From an uncultured Caryophanales bacterium (GTDB lineage Bacteria > Bacillota_I > Bacilli_A > RF39 > UBA660), in NCBI GenBank assembly GCA_946629545.1, contig CAMOXZ010000003.1, positions 1 to 37,365 on the forward strand: a DNA stretch of 37,365 bases. Reading direction: 5' to 3'. A program made the translations under genes and the position numbers. Position 1 is the stretch's first letter, and each line of letters opens with the position of its first letter. The notes beneath the pieces were generated by a model. That model was given only the letters and a program-made list of their open reading frames with translations. It ran no database searches and had not been told where the DNA came from. Shown one piece after another: positions 14,447-25,897 of this stretch.

Positions 14447-15729
14447 ACTAATTCATTTAAAATCTTATCTAATTCTTCTTGTTCTTCTTTAGTTGTTTCA
14501 AGTATTTCTTGTTCTTTATTAAACCAAGCAGGTAACTTTTCTTCTTTTACCTTCTTAGTAACATTTTTCTCTTTATGAATAGTTTTATTAAGTTCTTTAT
14601 GTTTCTTTTCGGCAAGTCTCATAGCATCTTCAACAGTTTCAACATTAAGTCTTTTCCATTGACCAGCTATTGTCTCAATATAATTTCTATTCAATTGTTC
14701 ATTATTTATCTTTAAAACATAACTAATTAATACATTAACTACTCCAGGAGCTAATTTTTGTTCTACTAATAAATCTTCTATTAACTTTTTATCTCTCTCA
14801 GTAGGATTACCACCTTTATATTTAGCTTTTAATAATTGATATGGAGTAATATTCTCAAATGTATAAACCATCTTAGCCCATTTAGAATTATCACCCTTAG
14901 GTTTCTTTAAATACTCAGGTTGTTTATTATATATTAATGTAGGTAAATTACCAAAATTATCAAACTTATAATAATCCCTACAACTCTTTCTTAATACACT
15001 TTTATCAATCATACCTTTTTCATTAATAGAATTTCGTATTAATCCTTGCATATCTAAAGTATCTAAATTATATATATAACTTAAAGTATTTATTAACTCT
15101 TTAGTATCATCAGTAAAACACTTTTCATATTCAGGTAAACCAGATATTAATAAACTATAATCAATTCTATTATTAATATTTATATTATTAGAATTATTAG
15201 TAATTATATCTTCACTTACTTCTGCAGTTCCTCTAACAGGAGTAAATACATCATCAAAAGATGCAGTTATATCTTCATAATCCTTTAATACTATTTTAGG
15301 TATTTTAAAATAATTTTTTACTTTTTCATATTCTTTCTTACCTAAATTATTATATAAAACTACATTAAGTACTGGGTGATTAAAAAATTCATTAGCACTT
15401 ATTGGTGAATATACTACATAAACATATTGATTAATATTATCTTTCTTCATATATGTTTTTATAAGTCCTACAGCTTCTAATTTTTCTCTTGAAACTAATA
15501 TATCTTCTAATCTTAATTGCATTGTATTCATTAAATGATGATGTGTTAAATCCTCACTCATCATTTGAGTTTTTTCTAAATCATCAAGTAATGTATTATA
15601 TAAACTAACAGCAGTATATCCAATTATTGGTTGATAAAGCATAGTAATTATCTTCTTATCATAAGAAGTAATAATACTCTTATTAATAACTGTATAAGTA
15701 TCTGCAGGTAAAACAGTAATACTCTTCAT
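14443..15729 (-). CDS. DnaB-type replication initiation and membrane attachment protein
   Basis: Start 15729 (MKSITVLPADTYTVIN) is preceded by GGGTGAT at the usual spacing; two in-frame upstream starts overlap that site. The 428-residue product has an N-terminal winged-helix region (ITMLYQPIIGYTAVSLYNTLLDD, then MQLRLEDILVSREKLEAVGLIKTY). Its C-terminal part has a DnaD-like helical domain (ENITPYQLLKAKYKGGNPTERDKKLIEDLL... NRNYIETIAGQWKRLNVETVEDAM). This is the B. subtilis DnaB (not helicase) family, which loads the replicative helicase at the origin. The usual partner dnaI is not adjacent. It has its own promoter and terminator. Confidence 0.88.
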   Translation of the reverse strand: MKSITVLPADTYTVINKSIITSYDKKIITMLYQPIIGYTAVSLYNTLLDDLEKTQMMSEDLTHHHLMNTMQLRLEDILVSREKLEAVGLIKTYMKKDNINQYVYVVYSPISANEFFNHPVLNVVLYNNLGKKEYEKVKNYFKIPKIVLKDYEDITASFDDVFTPVRGTAEVSEDIITNNSNNININNRIDYSLLISGLPEYEKCFTDDTKELINTLSYIYNLDTLDMQGLIRNSINEKGMIDKSVLRKSCRDYYKFDNFGNLPTLIYNKQPEYLKKPKGDNSKWAKMVYTFENITPYQLLKAKYKGGNPTERDKKLIEDLLVEQKLAPGVVNVLISYVLKINNEQLNRNYIETIAGQWKRLNVETVEDAMRLAEKKHKELNKTIHKEKNVTKKVKEEKLPAWFNKEQEILETTKEEQEELDKILNELV

Positions 15730-15746
15730 ATACATCACCCATAATT

Positions 15747-15774
15747 ACTATATCATAAAAACATATCTAATCAA
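15747..15774 (-). promoter_or_regulatory. Promoter of the DnaB-family gene, extended -10 type
   Basis: On the minus strand TTGATT (15769-15774), a 16-bp spacer and TGATATAGT, i.e. an extended -10 with TATAGT at 15747-15752. It starts directly after the T run of the previous terminator. Confidence 0.6.
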
Positions 15775-15798
15775 ATAAAAAAATTCCCAAAGGGAATT
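15775..15798 (-). terminator. Intrinsic terminator after the prepilin peptidase gene
   Basis: A 7-bp stem AATTCCC / GGGAATT with a 3-nt loop (15782-15798) is followed by a T run on the minus strand. It overlaps the stop codon at 15797-15799 by two bases. Confidence 0.85.
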
Positions 15799-16564
15799 AT
15801 TTTAATGTTAAAAAATTTAAAATCATACTAGTATCCATCTTAGTAAGATATATAAATAAGAATGCTATTAAAAGAAATGGTCCAAAAGGAACTAATTTAG
15901 TCTTCTTTCTTAATAGAATTATTATTGATATAGGTAAAGCCATTAAACTTCCAAAGAATATTACAAATAAACTTGGTAATGGTGATAAGACAAGTCCTAT
16001 CACAAACATTAATTTAATATCTCCTCCACCCAATGATTCTTTCTTAAATATAAAGTTACCTAATAGCATAACTGTATACATAATAAGAAACATTACTAAA
16101 CCAGATAGCATATTTGAAAATGTAGACATGAATCCATTACTTAATGCAAATACTATTATAAAATATCCAATAAAGAATATTAGTACTTCATCCGGAATAA
16201 TATAATAACTAATATCAGAAACTGAAATAATTACTAGCATTGAAACAATTCCAAATGCAATTAATAATTCATAAGACATACCAAATATCAAATAACTTAA
16301 AGCAAATAATATACCAGTAAACAATTCCATATATGTAGATAATGGATCTATTTCTTTCTTACAATATCTACACTTACCACCTAACATTACAAATGAAAGA
16401 ACTGGAATCATATCTATAAATGATAAAGTATGTTTACAATTATCACAATAACTTCGATTAGTTATAAAATTTTCATGTCTAGGACATCTCAATCCAATTA
16501 CAGTATAAAATGAACCCATAAACAATCCAAAAATAAAGAAGATAATTAAATACAGAATACTCAT
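15797..16564 (-). CDS. Prepilin peptidase (type IV leader peptidase, A24 family)
   Basis: This bifunctional membrane aspartic protease and methyltransferase processes prepilin leader peptides. Its 255 residues include an N-terminal MGSFYTVIGLRCPRHENF, two CxxC pairs (YCDNCKH and KCRYCKKEI) of the zinc-binding loop, the first catalytic Asp in VSDISYYIIPDEV, and the second in LGGGDIKLM. About eight membrane helices follow the loop. It lies 13 bp downstream of the PilC/ComGB-like gene, which supports a shared role in pilus, competence or secretion assembly. The stop of the upstream gene is fused to its ribosome binding site TAGGAGGT. Confidence 0.92.
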   Translation of the reverse strand: MSILYLIIFFIFGLFMGSFYTVIGLRCPRHENFITNRSYCDNCKHTLSFIDMIPVLSFVMLGGKCRYCKKEIDPLSTYMELFTGILFALSYLIFGMSYELLIAFGIVSMLVIISVSDISYYIIPDEVLIFFIGYFIIVFALSNGFMSTFSNMLSGLVMFLIMYTVMLLGNFIFKKESLGGGDIKLMFVIGLVLSPLPSLFVIFFGSLMALPISIIILLRKKTKLVPFGPFLLIAFLFIYLTKMDTSMILNFLTLK

Positions 16565-16577
16565 ATAAAATTACCTC

Positions 16578-18035
16578 CTACTTAACTTGACTATAAATTG
16601 AGAACATTGGTTGAATGATTGAAAGTAATATGATACCAACAACTACTGCTAAGAAACAGATTAATAATGGTTCTACTAAACTCTTCATTTGATCAATAAC
16701 ATTTTTATGAAGTGTTTGGAAGTGGTTAGCAACCTTTTCCATCATTTGACCAAGTTGTCCAGTAGTTTCACCAGTAACAATCATTTCATAGGCAACTACA
16801 GGAATTGCCCATTCACCTTTGAAAGCACTAGATATTGAATCACCTTTACCAAGGTTTTCAAGTGTCTTATTGATTATTCTTTTATATGTTTCATTATTAG
16901 TAATTTTAGAAAGGATTTCCATACTATCAGTAATAAATACACCATGGTTTAATAATGAAGCAAATGTTTTAGTAAAGTTTGAAATTTCATTATAAATTAT
17001 AATATCTTTAAATACAGGTAAATGCATAAGAAATACTTGAATTTTCTCTCTTACTACTTGTACATGCGTATATAGATAATAAATTATAGCAACAATAGAT
17101 ACAGCTGCAATTATCAATATAATCCAGTTATTCTGGATAAACTCACTGACTGACATAACTGCAAGGGTTAAAGGTGGCAATGTTGCACCATTTGATTCAA
17201 ATAATGAATTAAATTGTGGAACTAAGTATGTAAGCATGAAGATTAAAACACCAAAAGCAATAAGTAATACAACAACTGGATATGTCATAGCAGATTTCAT
17301 TTGCTTACGTGTTTGATCAATAGATGTATAATACTCAGCCATATCATCAAGTATAGATGGTAAATCACCAGTCATTTCAGATGTCTTTACCATGTTTATT
17401 AAAAGTTTTGGATAAACTTTTGATTGCATTTCCATAGCTTCTGATAAACTTTCACCTTTTAATAATTGGTAAACAAGTTCATAAAAGCTTCTTCTAATTG
17501 CTGGTTTTTTAGATTGTTTTGCTAAGATTTTAACTGAATCTGCTAAAGCAATACCAGCTTTTAAATATGTAGATAATTGAGTTAGTGAGAAAGATAAATC
17601 ACTAGCACTAAACTTACCTCCACCAATATCAACATCAAGTTTTGAACGTTCTTTTACTTCAAGTACTTGGTAGTTTAATGATAATAAGAAATTACGTACA
17701 TCATTTTCAGTTTCAGCATCAAATGTACCAGTTTCTTTCTTACCTACTCCATTAATTATTGTATATCTATAACTAAAAACAGGGTTTTTAACACGTTCCC
17801 TACTATTGTCTATTTTAGCAATATCATTTGTAGAAATATCAGGTTTTGCAGATGCTTGTTGTAGATTTGCATTTGGTGTTTGTTGTTGGGCATTTTGTGC
17901 AACAGGTTGAACAGGTGCTACTGGTTGAACAGCTTGCACAGGTGTAACTGGCTGAACTGCTGGTTGTGGTGTAACAGGTTGAATAGCTGGTTGCCCATTT
18001 TGCGGTTGTAATAATTCAATATTATTATCTTGCAT
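16578..18035 (-). CDS. Type II secretion/type IV pilus inner-membrane platform protein (PilC/ComGB family)
   Basis: This 485-residue platform protein organises pilus assembly with a PilB/ComGA-type ATPase. Residues 1-80 are an unusual Pro/Gln/Val/Ala-rich extension built on repeats such as QPVTPQPAVQPVTPVQAVQP. Residues 88-130 match the PilC N-terminal beta region (YTIINGVGKKETGTFDAE). Two copies of the T2SF domain follow (SFSLTQLSTYLKAGIALADS around 150 and EISNFTKTFASLLNHGVFIT around 350), with three membrane segments. No ATPase or pilin gene is in the window, so those partners must lie elsewhere. The ribosome binding site is GGAAGGTGTAGAT. Confidence 0.9.
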   Translation of the reverse strand: MQDNNIELLQPQNGQPAIQPVTPQPAVQPVTPVQAVQPVAPVQPVAQNAQQQTPNANLQQASAKPDISTNDIAKIDNSRERVKNPVFSYRYTIINGVGKKETGTFDAETENDVRNFLLSLNYQVLEVKERSKLDVDIGGGKFSASDLSFSLTQLSTYLKAGIALADSVKILAKQSKKPAIRRSFYELVYQLLKGESLSEAMEMQSKVYPKLLINMVKTSEMTGDLPSILDDMAEYYTSIDQTRKQMKSAMTYPVVVLLIAFGVLIFMLTYLVPQFNSLFESNGATLPPLTLAVMSVSEFIQNNWIILIIAAVSIVAIIYYLYTHVQVVREKIQVFLMHLPVFKDIIIYNEISNFTKTFASLLNHGVFITDSMEILSKITNNETYKRIINKTLENLGKGDSISSAFKGEWAIPVVAYEMIVTGETTGQLGQMMEKVANHFQTLHKNVIDQMKSLVEPLLICFLAVVVGIILLSIIQPMFSIYSQVK

Positions 18036-18153
18036 ATCTACACCTTCCCTTTTTATCCTACTATATTACAATTCTAACATAATTATAATTTTTTTTAAAT
18101 ACCTAATTTAAACATTTTTATCATTTTACATATACTAAATTAGAGGTGATTTT

Positions 18154-20539
<2,386 letters not shown>

Positions 20540-20557
20540 AAACACACCCCTTTCATT

Positions 20558-20579
20558 AAAAAAGCACTTCCAAAAGTGC
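20558..20579 (-). terminator. Intrinsic terminator between ruvB and queA
   Basis: The stem GCACTT / AAGTGC with a 4-nt loop (20564-20579) is followed on the minus strand by six T (20558-20563). It lies 20 bases after the ruvB stop and directly before queA, for which I see no clear promoter, so partial read-through is plausible. Confidence 0.75.
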
Positions 20580-20598
20580 CTTTATTATACAACAATTT

Positions 20599-21627
20599 CT
20601 AATTTAAATCTAGACTAGTCTGTGTATTTTTATCGTTTTTTTCTATTCCTAGTACTTCATATGCTTTTTCAGTAACAATTCTACCACGACTAGTTCTTTT
20701 CATTAAACCAAGTTGAAGTAAATATGGTTCATACACATCTTCTATAGTAGTAACTTCTTCTCCAATAGTAGAACTAATAGCATCAATTCCTACTGGTCCA
20801 CCATTAAATTTATTAATAATTGCAAGTAATAATTCTCTATCTGTATTGTCTAGTCCAATCTTATCAACTTTTAATCTATCAAGAGCTTTATTAGCAATAT
20901 CCAAATTAATTACACCACTACCATCTACTAAAGCAAAATCTCTAACTCTTTTAAATAATCTATTTGCTATTCTTGGAGTACCTCTACTTCTTTTAGCTAA
21001 CTCAATAGCTGCATCTTCTTCTATTTCTACATCTAATACTCTTGCAGTTCTTTTAACTATCTCAGTTAATTCTTCTACTGTATAATATTCAAGTTTATTA
21101 ATAATACCAAATCTGTCTCTTAATGGAGATGATAAATCTCCTGCACGAGTTGTTGCACCTACTAAAGTAAATGGAGGTAAATTAATCTTTATGTTACGAC
21201 TATTACCTTCACTTCCTACTATTATATCTAAAGAAAAATCTTCCATAGCTGGATATAATATTTCTTCAATATATCTAGGCATTCTATGTATTTCATCAAT
21301 GAATAAAACATCTCCCGGTTCAAGAGTAGAAAGTATCGCAGCTAAGTCTCCTGCTTTTTCTATACTAGGACCACTTGCAGTCTTTATATTACTGCCTAAT
21401 TCATGAGCTATAATAAAAGCTAAAGTTGTTTTACCAAGTCCTGGAGGACCATATAATAAAACATGATCTAATGCTTCATCTCTCATCTTAGCAGCTTTAA
21501 CAAATACTCTTATATTTTCTTTAACATCAGTTTGTCCAATATATTCATCTAATGTCTCAGGTCTAATAGTATTATCTAATGTATCATCATCTACTACATC
21601 ATAATTTTTAATAATACTTTCTTCCAT
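20599..21627 (-). CDS. ruvB: Holliday junction branch-migration ATPase RuvB
   Basis: This 342-residue AAA+ motor drives branch migration with RuvA. Visible motifs are the N-terminal [12 protein letters not shown], Walker [13 protein letters not shown] (about 57-68), Walker [10 protein letters not shown], sensor [10 protein letters not shown], the arginine finger region SSPLRDRFG, and a C-terminal winged helix ([32 protein letters not shown]). The ribosome binding site AGGAGGGTTAT overlaps the TAG stop of ruvA (TAGGAGGG). Confidence 0.98.
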   Translation of the reverse strand: MEESIIKNYDVVDDDTLDNTIRPETLDEYIGQTDVKENIRVFVKAAKMRDEALDHVLLYGPPGLGKTTLAFIIAHELGSNIKTASGPSIEKAGDLAAILSTLEPGDVLFIDEIHRMPRYIEEILYPAMEDFSLDIIVGSEGNSRNIKINLPPFTLVGATTRAGDLSSPLRDRFGIINKLEYYTVEELTEIVKRTARVLDVEIEEDAAIELAKRSRGTPRIANRLFKRVRDFALVDGSGVINLDIANKALDRLKVDKIGLDNTDRELLLAIINKFNGGPVGIDAISSTIGEEVTTIEDVYEPYLLQLGLMKRTSRGRIVTEKAYEVLGIEKNDKNTQTSLDLN

Positions 21628-21636
21628 ATAACCCTC

Positions 21637-22191
21637 CTATTTTAATAATAATTTTAATGCTTCTTTTACTTGATCTTCAATTGATAAAGTATTATCAATC
21701 TTAACAATAACTGGATTAATTTCTTTATCCTTATATCCTAATCCAAGTAATACTTCTCTTAATTCACTTTCAGTTTCTGTAACAACACCAGTAGCTACAA
21801 CACCAAGTTTTCCTTTTAAATCAAGAATAATCTGTTTAGCAAGTTTATCTCCAATCTTAGGAAATTTCTTAATATAAAGTATATTTTCTCTTTCAATAGC
21901 ATCTTTAATTCCATCAATTGAACCTACAGCTAGTATAGGAAGAGCCATCTTACAACCAAGTCCTTTAACACTAATAAGTTTTAAGAATAAATCTTTTTCT
22001 TCAATACTCTTAAATCCATATAAATTATTACTATCTTCAGTAATTTGTTGATAGATATATACTTTACTTTCTTTATCTAATTCAAAAGAATATGGATTAG
22101 ATACATATACTAAATAACCTATTCCATTATTTTCAATTACTATACTATTACCCTTAATATCTGTAATAATTCCCTTTATATAATCAAACAT
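21637..22191 (-). CDS. ruvA: Holliday junction DNA helicase subunit RuvA
   Basis: The 184-residue product has an N-terminal OB domain (MFDYIKGIITDIKGNSIVIENNGIGYLV), tandem helix-hairpin-helix motifs (LISVKGLGCKMALPIL and IKKFPKIGDKLAKQIILDLKGKL), and a short C-terminal domain III (LREVLLGLGYKDKEI) that contacts RuvB. It tetramerises on Holliday junctions. The stop of the acyl-CoA ligase gene overlaps its ribosome binding site (TAGGTGATTAG). Domain III is of normal size for Bacilli. Confidence 0.96.
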   Translation of the reverse strand: MFDYIKGIITDIKGNSIVIENNGIGYLVYVSNPYSFELDKESKVYIYQQITEDSNNLYGFKSIEEKDLFLKLISVKGLGCKMALPILAVGSIDGIKDAIERENILYIKKFPKIGDKLAKQIILDLKGKLGVVATGVVTETESELREVLLGLGYKDKEINPVIVKIDNTLSIEDQVKEALKLLLK

Positions 22192-22199
22192 CTAATCAC

Positions 22200-24041
22200 C
22201 TATTTCTTATCTACTTTTAATTTATCAATTAACTCTTCACTATCAGTCTCATCATCTACTTGTTCTAATAAATCTTCTGTTCTTTCAAATTGTTTATCTT
22301 TTCTCTTCATCTTCTCTTCTTGCATTAATACGTTATATGCAACTTTACCAACTAATGTCTTAGGAAGTTCATCCCTAAATTCATATTCATATGGCCAAGA
22401 AAATCTAGCAAGATTCTTTTCTACTAAACCTTTAATAGAATCAAGTATAGCTTCTTTATCTTTAGCATCTCTTTTTAACACAATAAATGCTTTAGCCACA
22501 GTTACTTTATATGGATGAGGTATACCTATAACACAACTCATCTTAACACTAGGATGAGAATCAATAACATTCTCAATCATACCTGGATATACACAGTAAC
22601 CTGAAGTTATAATCATACGTTTTAATCTACCCTTAAAGTAAACAAATCCATCTTTATCCATAATTCCAGAGTCACCCGTATGTAACCAAATACGTCCATC
22701 TCTATGTTTCTTTAAAGTAGCTTTAGTTTCTTTCTTATTATTAATGTATCCTGCCATTACAGTAGGACCAGTAATAACAATCTCTCCTTCAGTACCATAA
22801 GGTACTTCTTTTTCTTTACCTTCTTCTACTATTTTATAATATGTATCTGGATAAGGTATTCCAATACTACCAGGTCTATAATTATTAAGTGGAGTAAAAC
22901 AACTAGCAGCACAACACTCAGTTAATCCATAACCTTCTCTTATAGTAGTAGGAGAATGGTGTTTCTTTAACCATTCATCAAATTTCTTTTTTAACTCTAT
23001 TGATAAAGAATCTCCTCCAGAAATAACACATGTTAAATAATCTAATCTCATGAATCTAAAATTCTTATTATTACAAATAGCTTCAAATAATGTAGGAACT
23101 CCTACTAATACGTTAGGTTCATATTTTTTAACTATCTTATCAAATGTCTTCGCATTAAATTGTGGAAGTAATATACTTGTACCTCCAAAATATTGAACAC
23201 AATGAATACATACACTTAAACCAAATCCATGGAATATTGGCATAATAGCAAGTACTTTATCTTTATCATGAAGACATGCTACATGTTCAAAATTCTGCAT
23301 AGCAGAAGCATTAAGATTTAAATTAGTAAGTTTAACTCCCTTAGGAGTACCTGTAGTACCACCAGAATAAAGGATAGCCGCTACATCTTTACCTTTAAAA
23401 TTATCATCCATTTCTTTTAGATAATCTCTACCTAATCTAAGAAAACTACCCCAACTAATCTTCATACTATTAAGTTCATTATAATCTTCATTTAAATAAT
23501 TAATTGGATTTAATTTAGTCAATGTCTTAGTAACATTAGTAGCTGCATATAATGATTTCATCACTGGAGGCATAGACTCTCCTACACCAACACTAATTAC
23601 TTTCTTAACCTTAGTACTTTTAATAATCTTTTCTACTTTAGGTATAGTAAAATCAATAGTAATTAAATAACTACTTTTACTAATATTTAAATAATGTTTA
23701 ATTTCATTTTCAGCACTTAATGGATGTATCATAGAAGCAATTGCCCCTATCTTATTACATGCATAAAAAGATATTATAGCTTCAGGAGTATTAGGCATAC
23801 ATATACTAACTACATCTTTATATTTAACACCTAATGCTTTTAAACTTCTAGCTACTTCATCTATTTGTTTTAAAAATTCATGATAAGTCTTTTTATTACC
23901 ATAGTAATTATAACTAATATTATTTAAATGCTTACTAGCAGTATATTCTATTAATTTGTATGCAGAAAAATCTGGATACTCTAAATGTTGTTTCTCATCA
24001 CCATAATACTTTAACCAAGGAGCTCTTATGCTTCTACTCAT
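22200..24041 (-). CDS. AMP-dependent acyl-CoA synthetase (long-chain fatty acid CoA ligase-like)
   Basis: Start 24041 follows TTAGGTGATAGTT; a GTG at 24050 overlaps that site. The 613-residue adenylate-forming enzyme has the P-loop AILYSGGTTGTPKGVKLTNL, GYGLTECCAA, LHTGDSGIMDKDGFVYFKGRLKRMI and the catalytic Lys in ELPKTLVGKVAYNVL. It is predicted to activate a carboxylic acid, probably a fatty acid, to its CoA thioester at the membrane. The C-terminus carries an extra acidic/basic tail. It precedes ruvAB without a terminator, an unusual partner for recombination genes, and transcription may continue into them. Confidence 0.88.
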   Translation of the reverse strand: MSRSIRAPWLKYYGDEKQHLEYPDFSAYKLIEYTASKHLNNISYNYYGNKKTYHEFLKQIDEVARSLKALGVKYKDVVSICMPNTPEAIISFYACNKIGAIASMIHPLSAENEIKHYLNISKSSYLITIDFTIPKVEKIIKSTKVKKVISVGVGESMPPVMKSLYAATNVTKTLTKLNPINYLNEDYNELNSMKISWGSFLRLGRDYLKEMDDNFKGKDVAAILYSGGTTGTPKGVKLTNLNLNASAMQNFEHVACLHDKDKVLAIMPIFHGFGLSVCIHCVQYFGGTSILLPQFNAKTFDKIVKKYEPNVLVGVPTLFEAICNNKNFRFMRLDYLTCVISGGDSLSIELKKKFDEWLKKHHSPTTIREGYGLTECCAASCFTPLNNYRPGSIGIPYPDTYYKIVEEGKEKEVPYGTEGEIVITGPTVMAGYINNKKETKATLKKHRDGRIWLHTGDSGIMDKDGFVYFKGRLKRMIITSGYCVYPGMIENVIDSHPSVKMSCVIGIPHPYKVTVAKAFIVLKRDAKDKEAILDSIKGLVEKNLARFSWPYEYEFRDELPKTLVGKVAYNVLMQEEKMKRKDKQFERTEDLLEQVDDETDSEELIDKLKVDKK

Positions 24042-24096
24042 AACTATCACCTAATACCATTTTATCATTTATTAACATAAAAATCTATATATTAAA

Positions 24097-24123
24097 CTTA
24101 TGGTCAAAAAAATTTACCATAAG
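24097..24123. repeat. Inverted repeat between the ORF6N and acyl-CoA ligase genes
   Basis: Perfect 8-bp arms CTTATGGT / ACCATAAG are separated by 11 bases. There is no T run after it on the minus strand, so it is not a convincing terminator. It could be an operator or RNA hairpin ahead of the acyl-CoA ligase gene. Confidence 0.4.
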
Positions 24124-24127
24124 CTAA

Positions 24128-25006
24128 TTATTTATCTATTATACTTTTTATAAAATTTTCTAAATTACTTTTTAGAAAACCTTTTTCTTGTAAAACTATT
24201 GAAAATACTTTTTTACCAAGATAATTAATAGATGTTCCAATATGATAAACTAAATTCCTATCCAAAATAACAAACCTATCATGAAATTTATTATTTTTAA
24301 AAACTCTTAATTTATTATTATATTGTTTATTAAATTTATTAATTTGTTTTTCAGTTAAATCCGATTTATTACTAGTAATCAATATAATTTTAGAATTAAT
24401 ATCCTTTATTAATTCTAAAACATCTAAACTAGCATAAGGATCCATTATTATTAATTCATTTTTTGCTTCCTTCAATATGCTATGTAAATAATAATATGCA
24501 TCATATACTGTACCAGATAAGAATAATCTTTCTTTTCTATTAAACTGTTCAAATAATTTGTTAATTTTTTCATCATGTTCAATTATCTTATTATTAATAT
24601 TATCTAGTGTTTGATAAATATCACTATTACTAGATAAATAATGTCTCATGGCCACAAAATTTCTCATAATTCTAACACTTATATCAGCAGCCACCTCAGT
24701 GTGAATAACAGAAGCAAGCATAGCAACGCCTTGCTCTGTAAAGACATGAGGCATATACTTTAGATTTTGACCTCTTTTTACATTCAAGGTTCCAATTTGG
24801 AACCTTGAACATTCCATAGGAGTTAATTGAAAATAAAAATCTTCAGGAAATCTTTCTACATTTCTCTTAACAGCTTTATTAATATCTTTTGTACCATTCT
24901 TGCATTCATAAAACTCTGCCAAATCGCTATCAAACATAACCTGTATTCCCCTAATTTCATAAATTTTATTTTGTATATTTTCATCACTTATTAAGAATTC
25001 TTTCAT
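24128..25006 (-). CDS. ORF6N domain protein with PLD-like C-terminus
   Basis: In this 292-residue protein, residues 12-125 form an ORF6N domain (IYEIRGIQVMFDSDLAEFYE, VKRNVERFPEDFYFQLT, HVFTEQGVAMLASVI, ISVRIMRNFVAMRHYL), a DNA-binding type common in phage and mobile elements. A short coiled segment (about 135-155) leads to a C-terminal region with IIMDPYASLDVLELI and FHDRFVILDRNLVYHIGTSI. The latter is an HxRxxxxD variant of the phospholipase-D/HKD signature. The ribosome binding site is GGGAGG eight bases from ATG 25006. It is flanked by housekeeping genes and probably acquired. The promoter carries a LexA-like box (see 25086-25114). Confidence 0.88.
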   Translation of the reverse strand: MKEFLISDENIQNKIYEIRGIQVMFDSDLAEFYECKNGTKDINKAVKRNVERFPEDFYFQLTPMECSRFQIGTLNVKRGQNLKYMPHVFTEQGVAMLASVIHTEVAADISVRIMRNFVAMRHYLSSNSDIYQTLDNINNKIIEHDEKINKLFEQFNRKERLFLSGTVYDAYYYLHSILKEAKNELIIMDPYASLDVLELIKDINSKIILITSNKSDLTEKQINKFNKQYNNKLRVFKNNKFHDRFVILDRNLVYHIGTSINYLGKKVFSIVLQEKGFLKSNLENFIKSIIDK

Positions 25007-25085
25007 ATATTCAACCTCCCATTAAATTCTATAACATAAATATTTTTCTAAATCTTTCATGTCATATGTGCACCCCCATAATACA

Positions 25086-25114
25086 TATATAACATACATT
25101 TGTTCGTATGTCAA
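25086..25114 (-). promoter_or_regulatory. Promoter of the ORF6N gene with embedded LexA-like (SOS) box
   Basis: On the minus strand a consensus -35 TTGACA (25109-25114), a 17-bp spacer and TATATA (25086-25091). The spacer holds CGAACAAATGTATG (25093-25106), which matches the Gram-positive SOS box CGAACRNRYGTTYG at every position but one. ACATAC / GTATGT also forms a wider inverted repeat. A repressor bound here would block RNA polymerase. Confidence 0.6.
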
Positions 25115-25119
25115 ATATT

Positions 25120-25143
25120 AAAAAAAGAAGAATTAATCTTCTT
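25120..25143 (-). terminator. Intrinsic terminator after yebC
   Basis: On the minus strand AAGAAGA and TCTTCTT pair around a 5-nt loop (25125-25143) and are followed by a T run. The yebC stop codon (25133-25135) is in the loop. Confidence 0.8.
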
Positions 25144-25855
25144 TTAAATTATAATATACATCTTGTACATCATCTAAATCTTCTAATGTATCAACAAGAT
25201 TCATTACCTTTTCAGCTGCTTCTCCTTCTAAAGAAACTTCCATATTAGGAACATAAGTCAATTCACATTGTAGGAATTCAGCTACTCCATTAGATTCTAA
25301 TGCATCTCTAACACTAGTAAAGCTGTTTTGATTAGTTGTTATTACATAAGTATCTTCAACTTTTTCAAAATCATCTGCTCCTGCGTCTAATGCTACCATC
25401 ATCATAGTATCTTCATCATATTCACTAGGTATTACAATACTACCTTTTCTTTCAAACATATAACTAACTGAACCATCAGTTCCTAAGTTACCACCAGCTT
25501 TAGTAAAACTACTTCTTACCATTGAAGCTGTTCTATTTCTATTATCAGTTAAGCAATCAACCATGAATGCTACACCATTTGGTCCATATCCTTCATATCT
25601 TACTGATTCAAAGTTAGCACCATCAGCACCACCTGTTGCTTTTTCAATTGCTTTTTGAATATTATCTTTTGGCATGTTTTGAGCTTTAGCTTTATCAACT
25701 GCCAATCTTAATGCTGCATTTTGAGAAGGATCAGGACTTCCTCCCTTTGCTGCCACCATAATTTCTTTTGCTAATTTTTGAAATACTTTACCACGAGCTT
25801 GATCTAATAATCCTTTTTTTCTATGAATTGTAGCCCATTTAGAATGTCCACTCAT
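25133..25855 (-). CDS. yebC: YebC/PmpR family translation or regulatory factor
   Basis: Start 25855 (MSGHSKWATIHRKKGLLDQA) follows GAGGAGGTAATAAG; a longer frame from 25915 is out of character for the family. The 240 residues show the canonical GHSKWATIHRKKG, KLAKEIMVAAKGGSPDP, LRLAVDKAKAQNMPKDNI, YEGYGPNGVAFMVDCLTDNRNRT and a C-terminal ferredoxin-like domain. Family members act as transcription regulators (PmpR) or, as shown more recently for some, relieve ribosome stalling on proline-rich sequences. It lies downstream of the TPR gene, from which a terminator separates it; TATAAT at 25881-25886 may serve it. Confidence 0.95.
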   Translation of the reverse strand: MSGHSKWATIHRKKGLLDQARGKVFQKLAKEIMVAAKGGSPDPSQNAALRLAVDKAKAQNMPKDNIQKAIEKATGGADGANFESVRYEGYGPNGVAFMVDCLTDNRNRTASMVRSSFTKAGGNLGTDGSVSYMFERKGSIVIPSEYDEDTMMMVALDAGADDFEKVEDTYVITTNQNSFTSVRDALESNGVAEFLQCELTYVPNMEVSLEGEAAEKVMNLVDTLEDLDDVQDVYYNLKED

Positions 25856-25897
25856 CTTATTACCTCCTCTTTCCATAGATATTATACAACAATAATT

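Noticed and set aside
17850-18020. Tandem repeat or CRISPR-like pattern
   Set aside because: The repetition encodes the Pro/Gln-rich segment of the PilC-like protein in frame; the units are irregular and not spacer-separated.
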